Shown here piece by piece: positions 58,075-64,000 of a stretch of 64,000 nt of DNA. A program made the position numbers and the translations under genes. The notes beneath the pieces were generated by a model, which was not told where the DNA came from, ran no database searches, and was given only the letters and a program-made list of their open reading frames with translations. The DNA is from Rhodothermales bacterium (GTDB lineage: Bacteria; Bacteroidota; Rhodothermia; Rhodothermales; JANQRZ01), in NCBI GenBank assembly GCA_039944855.1, contig JBDUXZ010000011.1:62001-126000 (forward strand). The letters run 5' to 3'. Every line of letters starts with the position of its first letter. Positions within the stretch are counted from its first letter, which is position 1.

Positions 58075-59181
58075 TCAGCGGTAGAGGATCTCCACCTGCG
58101 GCGTCGGCGGGAGGTCGGCGTTGCGGATCGAGATCTGCTGCGCGGCGAGCTCGGCGATTCGGCGGAAGGCGCGGGCCGAGATGCTGTCCGGGTCTTTCTC
58201 GACGATTGGCGTGCCGTGGTCGCCGCTCTCGCGGAGGCTCTGCTCGATCGGGATCTCGCCGAGGAACGGGACGGCGATGTCCTCGGCGAGCCGGCGCGCG
58301 CCGCCCTCGCCGAAGAGGTAGTACTTCCGGTCCGGGAGGTCCGGCGGCGTGAAGTACGCCATGTTCTCGACGATCCCGAGGACCGGCACGTTGACGTTCC
58401 CGAACATCGCCACGCCCTTGCGGGCGTCCGCGAGCGCCACTTCCTGCGGCGTCGAGACGATGATGGCGCCCGTCAGCGGGACGGTCTGCACGATCGTGAG
58501 CTGGATGTCGCCCGTGCCGGGCGGGAGGTCGAGCACGAGATAGTCGAGGTCGCCCCACGCGGCGTCGTTGAGGAACTGGCGGACGGCGGACGAGACCATC
58601 GGGCCGCGCCACACGACGGCCTGCTTCTCATCGACGAGGAAGCCCATCGAGAGGAGCTTGACGCCGAACTTTTCGAGCGGGACGATCTTCCGGTCCTCGC
58701 CCACGCGCGGCTTCTCGCTGGCCGGGATGCCGAACATCGTCGGGACGGACGGGCCGTAGATGTCGGTGTCGACGAGCCCGACGGCCGCGCCGGTCTGCGC
58801 GAGCGCGACGGCGAGGTTCGCCGCGACCGTGCTCTTGCCGACGCCGCCTTTGCCACTCGCGACGGCGATGATGTTTTTGATCCCGCCCATCACCGGCGGC
58901 TGCCGGCCCGGCCCGGCCGCCGCGCCCGGCTTGCTCGTCACGTTCGAGGTCATATTGACCGTCACCTCCGCGTCGGCGTCGACGAGTTCGTGGACGGCCT
59001 TGACGCACGCGCCGCGGATCTGCTCTTTCAGCGGGCAGGCGGGCGTCGTGAGGATGACGGTGAACGTCACCCGCTTGCCGTCGACTTCGACGTCCTTCAC
59101 CATGCCGAGGGTGACGAGGTCTTTGCCGAGGTCGGGCTCGATGACGTTCGAGAGCGCGTCGAGAACCTGTTCGCGAGTCAT
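58075..59181 (-). CDS. Mrp/ApbC Fe-S carrier ATPase
   Basis: 368 residues from MTREQVLDAL. N-terminal MIP18/DUF59 domain (1-85; VIEPDLGKDLVTLGMVKDV, TTPACPLKEQI) and P-loop ATPase with Walker A GKGGVGKST (110-118), VDTDIYGPSVPTMFG and LDLPPGTGDIQLT. It loads and delivers 4Fe-4S clusters. The C-terminal CxxC of most Mrp proteins is replaced by NMAYFTPPDLPDRKYYLFG, as in many Bacteroidota; cluster binding there must differ. A GTG/ATG further upstream (59226) is not chosen. Confidence 0.95.
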   Translation of the reverse strand: MTREQVLDALSNVIEPDLGKDLVTLGMVKDVEVDGKRVTFTVILTTPACPLKEQIRGACVKAVHELVDADAEVTVNMTSNVTSKPGAAAGPGRQPPVMGGIKNIIAVASGKGGVGKSTVAANLAVALAQTGAAVGLVDTDIYGPSVPTMFGIPASEKPRVGEDRKIVPLEKFGVKLLSMGFLVDEKQAVVWRGPMVSSAVRQFLNDAAWGDLDYLVLDLPPGTGDIQLTIVQTVPLTGAIIVSTPQEVALADARKGVAMFGNVNVPVLGIVENMAYFTPPDLPDRKYYLFGEGGARRLAEDIAVPFLGEIPIEQSLRESGDHGTPIVEKDPDSISARAFRRIAELAAQQISIRNADLPPTPQVEILYR

Positions 59182-59338
59182 AGCTGCGGGATCAGAGGAA
59201 GCGTGCGGAGTGGGGCGGGAGTGCACGGCAGCGCCGGGCGCGGGTTCCCTCTAGAGGGAGACGAAGAGCGGAAGAGCCGAGGAGCGGAAGAGGTCAGCCC
59301 TCGCTCTCGCGCTCCGTAGCTCCTCGATTCGTCGTCTC

Positions 59339-60244
59339 CTAGCCTCCTCCCTCTGCCATCCACCGGAGGGCGAGGCCGTGGCGGAGGCCGCGCGGGCTCG
59401 GGCGGATCGCGTCGAACCCGAAGCGCCGCATGAACGCGTCGAGGATCAGCACGCCGGCGGCGTACACGTCGGCGCGGCCGGCGAGGAGCGCCGGGTCGAG
59501 CGCGAGCACGTCGTCGGCCGAGAGCGTCAGCAGGCGGTCGCGCCACGCGCGGACCGTCGCGGCATCGACCGGATCGGTGGGCGCGTCGGGGTGTTCGAGC
59601 GCGCCGAGCACGCGGACGGTGCCCGACGAGCCGAGGAGCGGCAGGCTGTTGTCCACGTCGAGCCCGGCGAACACGTCGGCGACGACCTCTTCGGCGCGGC
59701 CGATGGCGTAGTCCGACGGCGGCAACGTCGGGAAGCAGCGCTCCGTCAGCCGCACCGAGCCGATGTCCACGCTCACCCGCTCCGGCTCGCCCGCGTCAGC
59801 ACGCCCGGTGACGACTTCGGTCGAGCCGCCGCCGATGTCGACGACGCACGCGGCGGCGAGGTCGGGGAAGGCGGAGCAGGCGGCGCGGAAGGTCCACAGC
59901 GCCTCCACGTCGCCCGAGATCATCTGATAGTCGAGGCCGAGCGCGCGGACGCGCTCCTTCAGTTCGTCGAGGTTCTGCGCATCGCGCGACGCGCTCGTCG
60001 CCCCGATTATGACGGTCTCGGCTCCGAACTCCTCGGCGCAGGCTCGGTAGTCCGTGAGCGCGGCGATCACCCGGCCGATGGCTTCGGGGGCGAGGCGTCG
60101 GTTCGCGTCCACGCCCTGCCCGAGCCGGACGTAGCGATCCTCTTCGTGGACGATGGATAGCTGCCCCTTCCCCACGTCGCCGATGAGCAAAAGGGCCGTG
60201 TTCGTCCCCACGTCTACCGTAGCGATGCGCGTCGTCGATTCCAT
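59339..60244 (-). CDS. ppx: Ppx/GppA-family phosphatase
   Basis: 301 residues from MESTTRIATVDVGTNTALLL. ASKHA fold with DVGTNTALLLIG (phosphate 1), ATSASRDAQN, and VDIGGGSTEVVTG (phosphate 2). Such short Ppx/GppA proteins remove terminal phosphates from polyphosphate or pppGpp; only the first two domains are present, without the HD-like end of long forms. The frame continues upstream to 60316 but that part is encoded by a palindromic repeat, so the start is at 60242-60244 (60262 also possible). Confidence 0.9.
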   Translation of the reverse strand: MESTTRIATVDVGTNTALLLIGDVGKGQLSIVHEEDRYVRLGQGVDANRRLAPEAIGRVIAALTDYRACAEEFGAETVIIGATSASRDAQNLDELKERVRALGLDYQMISGDVEALWTFRAACSAFPDLAAACVVDIGGGSTEVVTGRADAGEPERVSVDIGSVRLTERCFPTLPPSDYAIGRAEEVVADVFAGLDVDNSLPLLGSSGTVRVLGALEHPDAPTDPVDAATVRAWRDRLLTLSADDVLALDPALLAGRADVYAAGVLILDAFMRRFGFDAIRPSPRGLRHGLALRWMAEGGG

Positions 60245-60285
60245 GTCAGGCGTCCAATTCATTTGAGGCGATAGAAAAACATCTT

Positions 60286-60390
60286 TGTCATTGCGAGGAG
60301 CGCAGCGACGAAGCAATCTCCTCCGGTCTGCTAGAGTCGGGAGATTGCCACGTCGCTACGGGACAAGTCCCTCCGCTCCTCGCAATGACA
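60286..60390. repeat. Palindromic intergenic repeat, copy 2
   Basis: TGTCATTGCGAGGAGCGCAG ... GCAATCTCC, then GGAGATTGCC...CTCCTCGCAATGACA; a long hairpin with an interior of about 20 bases. Same element as 16383-16466; here the right arm has an extra segment (GGACAAGTCCC). Confidence 0.88.
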
Positions 60391-60401
60391 GCTTTGGGTT
60401 G

Positions 60402-61247
60402 TCAGGCGTCCGATTTTTTAGTCACGATCAGGCTCCACCACTCGTTCTCCGTGGCCTCGTCGTAGAGCGCGAGCCCGGCGGCGTCAATCGAGGCGAGCAG
60501 CACGTCGCGGTCGGTTTGCAGCAGGCCGGCGAGCACAAGCCGCCCGTCCGGCGTCAGCTTCTCGGCGAAGCGGGGCATGAGGTCGAGCAGCACGTTCCGG
60601 TTGATGTTGGCGAAGACGAGGTCGAATGGCCCCTCCGGCACCACGTCGAGCCCGCCCTCGCGGACCTCGAAGCGGTCGCCGACACCGTTGAGCAGGGCGT
60701 TCTCCGTCGCGTTCACGCTCGCCCACGGGTCGATGTCGAAGCCGACGGCCGAGGCCGCGCCGAGCTTGAGCGCGGCGATGCCGAGCACGCCCGTGCCCGT
60801 CCCCGCATCGAGCACCGTTTCGCCGCCGTGCACGACAGCCGGTAGGAAGCCGAGCACGAGCCGCGTGCTCTCGTGGTAGCCCGTCCCGAAGCTCATCTTC
60901 GGGTCGATCTCCAGCAGCATCTTGTCGGCGTGTTCGGGCGGCACGTCAGCCCACGTCGGTTTGATCAGGAAGCGGCCGACGGCGAGCGGGCGAATCGTCT
61001 CCTCCCACTGCGCGTTCCAGTTCTCCTCGCTGACGATCCGCTCCTCGATGGCGACGGGCAGGTCGTGGGCGAGGAGCCAGTGCTCGATGGCCTCGCGGCG
61101 GACGTCGCTCCAGCGCCCCGCCGGGGCGTAGGCCTTGAGGAGGTCGTCGTCCTGCTCGAAGCTCTCGAAGTCGAGGTCGGTCAGCTCGGCGATGAGGAAT
61201 TCGTGATAGCGATCCGGGACGCGGAGGACCAGTTCGAGCGTTTTCAT
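60402..61247 (-). CDS. prmA: Ribosomal protein L11 methyltransferase PrmA
   Basis: 281 residues. ENWNAQWEETIRPLAVG, FLIKPTWA, EIDPKMSFGTGYHESTRLVL and the SAM site VLDAGTGTGVLGIAALKLGA are PrmA blocks; the catalytic loop reads FANINRNVLLDL. The enzyme trimethylates L11 in the cytosol. The FGTGYHEST/ NINRNVL forms are those of Bacteroidota PrmA. On the same strand as Ppx, separated by the palindromic repeat. Confidence 0.95.
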   Translation of the reverse strand: MKTLELVLRVPDRYHEFLIAELTDLDFESFEQDDDLLKAYAPAGRWSDVRREAIEHWLLAHDLPVAIEERIVSEENWNAQWEETIRPLAVGRFLIKPTWADVPPEHADKMLLEIDPKMSFGTGYHESTRLVLGFLPAVVHGGETVLDAGTGTGVLGIAALKLGAASAVGFDIDPWASVNATENALLNGVGDRFEVREGGLDVVPEGPFDLVFANINRNVLLDLMPRFAEKLTPDGRLVLAGLLQTDRDVLLASIDAAGLALYDEATENEWWSLIVTKKSDA

Positions 61248-61286
61248 GCAGGGGCAGAGGACGAAGAGAGCGAGGTGAGTCTGCCC

Positions 61287-63194
61287 CTACGCCTCGGACA
61301 CCGTCGTGTTCGCTTCCTCAGGCGGGGCCGGCGGCGCGGGCGGCGGCGGCGCACCATCCGCCCGCTCGACGACGATGCCCCACGCGCCTGGATCGACGGG
61401 CGAGCCCTGGCTGAAGTCGCCGAAGGCGTGGGAGTCGTCCGTCTGGAAGTGGACGGTGTAGGTCCCCGCCGGGAGCGTGACCGTCCCCTTGAATTGCCGG
61501 TTCTTGCGCGAGCCGCCAGCGGACTCCGTGTTCGAGCGCGTCATCTCCCACACGAGATCGTTCGCGCGCTCGTCGATGATCCAGCCGTAGTCGTAGCGGT
61601 CGGTGAGGAGGATCTCGCCGACGGCGTAGATGCGGAGCGTCGTCTCTTCGTCGAGCGTGAAGGTGCGCGCGACCTCCTCGCCGTTGCGCAGGGGCGCGAG
61701 GCGGACGGGGAGCGCGCCGTCCGGGCTCCGTGGAGGCGTCGGACCGTAGTCATACCCTTCGCGCTCGCTGCTCCGCGCCACCTCGATGCCGGGCACCTCG
61801 CCGTCGAGGGCGAAGAGCGTGACGCCCCACCGCTCGGGGTGGTCCGGCGGGTCGCCGCGCCAGCGCGCGGGGCTGTGCGAGTCGTCGGAGGCGAAGTGGA
61901 GGGTGTACGTCGCGGGCGGGAGGACGAAGCTGGCCTCTTCGACGCGGTTCCGCTTCTCGCCGCCGGCGTGGTGGGTCTCGTCGTAGTCCATCTCCCACAC
62001 CGTCCCGTTCCCGTCGCGGATCAGCCAGGCGTGGTCGTAGGGGTCGCCGCGCCGCATCTCGCCGAGGGCGTAGGCCCAGACGCGGAGCGAGTCGTCGAGG
62101 GTAAACGTGGCCGTTTCGAGTGCGTCGTCGCCCACGCCCGTCATCTCGACGACCTTCGGCAGTTGGGTCCACGGGTCGAAGGGGGCGACGCGGTCCGGGG
62201 TGTCGGTGTAAAGGTAGAGCCCCCACGCGGCCGGGTCGAGCGGGGGGTTCGCCGTCCACCCGTCGGCGTCGTGGGAGCCGTCGGTCTCGAAGGCGGCGCG
62301 GTAGAGGCCGGGGGCGAGGTCGATCGTCCCCTGGTAGCGGCGATTCTTGATCGAGCCGCCGGCCCACTCGGTGTTCTCCTCCGTCATCTCCCAGACGCGC
62401 TCACCCGTCGCGAGGTCGTCGATCCAGCCGTAGTCCGTCGCGCCTCGGTAGAGTTCGCCGGTGGCCGCGATGCGGAGGGATGCCGGGTCCGTCACCTTGA
62501 ACGTGTAGACGAGGCGGTCGCCGCCCCGCACGGATGAGATGGACGTGCTCCCATTTCCAATCGTGATGGTGTGGGAGCCGCTGCTACGCCGCCCCGCCGG
62601 CCCACCGGCCCAGAGCAGGTCCGCTCCGGCCGGCGCGGTGTTCCGCTCATCGCTCCCCGTGAGGCGCTCGGCGACCGCGGCATCGGCGGGGTCCACGAGG
62701 TCGAGGCGGAAGGCCCACTTGCTCTGGTCGGACTCCCACGCGCGGTTGCCGAAGCGGAGCAGGCCCGTCATCCACTCCCCTACCGACTCCGCCTGCTCGA
62801 CGGGCCGCAGCGGGTCGCCGAAGGTCGCGAAGTAGGCGTCGTAGGTCCCGGCGTCGAGCGTGATCGTATCGGCGACGATGGCGAGCGTGCCGCGCGGGCG
62901 GCTCGCCAGCTTCGGCGTCATCTGCCAGACGACGGCGCGGTCCTCGCGGCGGACGATCCAGCCGTAGGCCGCGAGGGCGGAGTCCGTCTCGAACGAGCCG
63001 ACGGCCGCGATGGCGAGTTGGACGGGCTGCGCGAGGCGGAACGCGTCGTGGCGGAGCCGGTCCTCGTCCCACCCCCCGCCGAAGTCGACGAAGTTGCCGT
63101 GGTCCTCGTGGCTGGAACAGGACCGCACGACGAAGGCCACGGCGAGGCCGAAGAGGGTGACAAGGAGGAGTCGGGAGACGCCGCGCTGCGTCAT
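61287..63194 (-). CDS. Secreted protein of four tandem WEM/AGG-type repeats
   Basis: 635 residues from MTQRGVSRLLLVTLF (ATG at 63192-63194); a GTG five codons upstream is possible. Signal anchor about 6-26 followed by Cys residues (RSCSS), perhaps a lipoprotein. The remainder is four copies of a 110-140-residue domain: LRIAATGE...YGWI-x6-R-VWEMT-x3-T-x-AGGS-x-KNR...PGxYxxxFxTDxSH...WGxxLY. Copies start near residues 50, 220, 350 and 495; the first is the most diverged. I do not recognise the family. All beta, probably a carbohydrate-like or protein-binding surface module. Confidence 0.8.
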   Translation of the reverse strand: MTQRGVSRLLLVTLFGLAVAFVVRSCSSHEDHGNFVDFGGGWDEDRLRHDAFRLAQPVQLAIAAVGSFETDSALAAYGWIVRREDRAVVWQMTPKLASRPRGTLAIVADTITLDAGTYDAYFATFGDPLRPVEQAESVGEWMTGLLRFGNRAWESDQSKWAFRLDLVDPADAAVAERLTGSDERNTAPAGADLLWAGGPAGRRSSGSHTITIGNGSTSISSVRGGDRLVYTFKVTDPASLRIAATGELYRGATDYGWIDDLATGERVWEMTEENTEWAGGSIKNRRYQGTIDLAPGLYRAAFETDGSHDADGWTANPPLDPAAWGLYLYTDTPDRVAPFDPWTQLPKVVEMTGVGDDALETATFTLDDSLRVWAYALGEMRRGDPYDHAWLIRDGNGTVWEMDYDETHHAGGEKRNRVEEASFVLPPATYTLHFASDDSHSPARWRGDPPDHPERWGVTLFALDGEVPGIEVARSSEREGYDYGPTPPRSPDGALPVRLAPLRNGEEVARTFTLDEETTLRIYAVGEILLTDRYDYGWIIDERANDLVWEMTRSNTESAGGSRKNRQFKGTVTLPAGTYTVHFQTDDSHAFGDFSQGSPVDPGAWGIVVERADGAPPPPAPPAPPEEANTTVSEA

Positions 63195-63448
63195 ACGTGG
63201 GGAGGGCACGGTGGGAGAACGTTAAAGCGCCGGAAGGGAGCGCTAGGGGGCGGTACGGGGACCGCCGCCAGAAGTTACCCCGCCGGGTTGCGGGCGGGCG
63301 ACGGTATATTGGCCGGGCCCCGGCGCCGCTTCGGCCCGACGTATCCGAGGCGATCGCGTTTCGAGACCGCCGTGCAACTCGGTCCCCCCTCCGCTCGCTA
63401 TGCAGACGGATCGCGCCCGCTCACCCACTCCGAGGACCCCTGCCTACC

Positions 63449-64000
63449 GTGCAGCTTCCTTCGCTCCCGCTTGACCGCGTCCTCCCGGCGCTGGCTGGGG
63501 GGCGCGCGCGACGCGCCTTGCTGTGGACGGCGTTGGCGCTGGGGACGCTCCTCGTCATCACGTACCACGCCGGCATCACGGCCGTCGGCGAGCCGCCCTC
63601 GACGGCGACGTTGGTCCTCGTCAACTTCGGCGTCGCGGCGTGCGTCGGCCTGCTGGCGTTCCTCGTCTCCGGGCTGTTCACCCGGCGCGTGTTCAACCCC
63701 GTACGCGCGCTGTGGACCCCGCTCGTGGTCGGCGGGCTCGGGGCGGCGCTCGAAGTCACCCTCGTCACGATGGGCGGCCCGGCCGAGGTAGACCTCCAGA
63801 CCGGCGTGCCCGAGGGGTTCGGCGACGTGACGCAGGTGGTCGGCGTGGCCCTCGTCGAGACGATCGTGGCGCTCGCGCTCCTGTTCTCGCTGCGCACGCT
63901 CGTGCTCTTCAAGCGGACCTCGGGCAGTGTGCGCAACTGGCGGATCATGCTCGGCACGATGACGGCCGCCGCCCTCGTCCTCCTCGGCCACGGCGCGACC
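63449..64000 (+). CDS. Membrane protein, N-terminal part (cut by the window end)
   Basis: From a GTG at 63449 the frame runs 184 codons without a stop to the window edge. It has clear membrane segments: LLWTALALGTLLVITYHAG, ATLVLVNFGVAACVGLLAFL, LWTPLVVGGLGAALEVTLVT, VVGVALVETIVALALLFSL, and MTAAALVLLGHGA. The rest is not in view; such five-segment starts occur in membrane-bound signalling phosphatases or sensor enzymes, but nothing here fixes that. A TATATT box at 63304-63309 lies about 140 nt upstream. Confidence 0.7.
   Translation, partial: MQLPSLPLDRVLPALAGGRARRALLWTALALGTLLVITYHAGITAVGEPPSTATLVLVNFGVAACVGLLAFLVSGLFTRRVFNPVRALWTPLVVGGLGAALEVTLVTMGGPAEVDLQTGVPEGFGDVTQVVGVALVETIVALALLFSLRTLVLFKRTSGSVRNWRIMLGTMTAAALVLLGHGAT

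Noticed and set aside
60245-60316. Start of the Ppx/GppA gene at 60316
   Set aside because: The added residues (starting MLRRCAPRNDK) are encoded by the palindromic repeat; the family begins at MESTTRIATVD.
1-64000. CRISPR array, insertion sequence or prophage
   Set aside because: No regularly spaced repeats, transposase, integrase or phage structural gene was seen in any frame.

Overview
The window is 64 kb of dense chromosomal DNA, GC-rich (clearly well above 60%), with 61 protein-coding genes that I can support and no tRNA, rRNA or CRISPR array that I could see. It looks like a member of the Bacteroidota/Rhodothermota side of the FCB group, most likely a marine Rhodothermales-type bacterium. 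The reasons are a type IX secretion C-terminal sorting domain on the penicillin acylase (46820-49033), two promoters of the TTTG-N19-TATGTTGTG type (the -33/-7 style used by Bacteroidota), start codons mostly without a Shine-Dalgarno sequence, many lipoproteins, a planctomycete/Rhodothermales-style ECF sigma + Ser/Thr kinase-TPR pair, and a Mrp ATPase without the usual C-terminal CxxC. The genus is inference; no rRNA is present.

Layout. 1-3660: end of a cardiolipin synthase, then a vanadium-haloperoxidase-like gene that lies between two copies of a 34-bp direct repeat and looks acquired, then a small cluster with a Clp-N protein. 3701-7893: mnmA, a RidA protein, a lipoprotein, apt and an N-acetylmuramoyl-alanine amidase. 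8297-11624: an ECF sigma operon with a putative anti-sigma factor and two paralogous exported coiled-coil proteins. 11931-12180: a noncoding stretch ending in a textbook terminator, probably a structured RNA. 12213-19443: radA, then the mlaEFD lipid-transport operon, a haloalkane dehalogenase, an HD protein and a DUF445 protein; hairpin repeats sit directly at three start codons here. 19447-30622: housekeeping and small genes (dusB, crcB, DUF1223, an orphan solute-binding lipoprotein, a DUF2867-type reductase, MoeB-rhodanese, a UvrD/PcrA helicase). 30825-39192: CBS protein, a 1047-residue debranching-enzyme-like lipoprotein, ispG, icd, and a TerB/DUF697 protein.

39374-46573 is the most interesting block. 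Read leftwards it carries a CPA2 antiporter with RCK domains, then a second CPA2 antiporter fused to RCK and a PTS EIIA domain, then NhaA, an exported beta-carbonic anhydrase and an MpsC (DUF2294) protein. The last four are spaced 33, 85 and 8 nt apart and end at an intrinsic terminator, so they look like one operon joining CO2/bicarbonate interconversion to cation/proton exchange. Both CPA2 genes share an upstream dyad element.

46820-64000: T9SS-exported penicillin acylase, M20 amidohydrolase, ECF sigma + Ser/Thr kinase-TPR, several lipoproteins, NifU-like and Mrp Fe-S carrier proteins, Ppx/GppA, prmA, a protein built from four copies of an unrecognised WEM/AGG-containing repeat, and the start of a membrane protein cut by the window end.

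Protein families are named from motifs read in the translations. No database search was run, so domain names rest on recognition and the confidence values reflect this.
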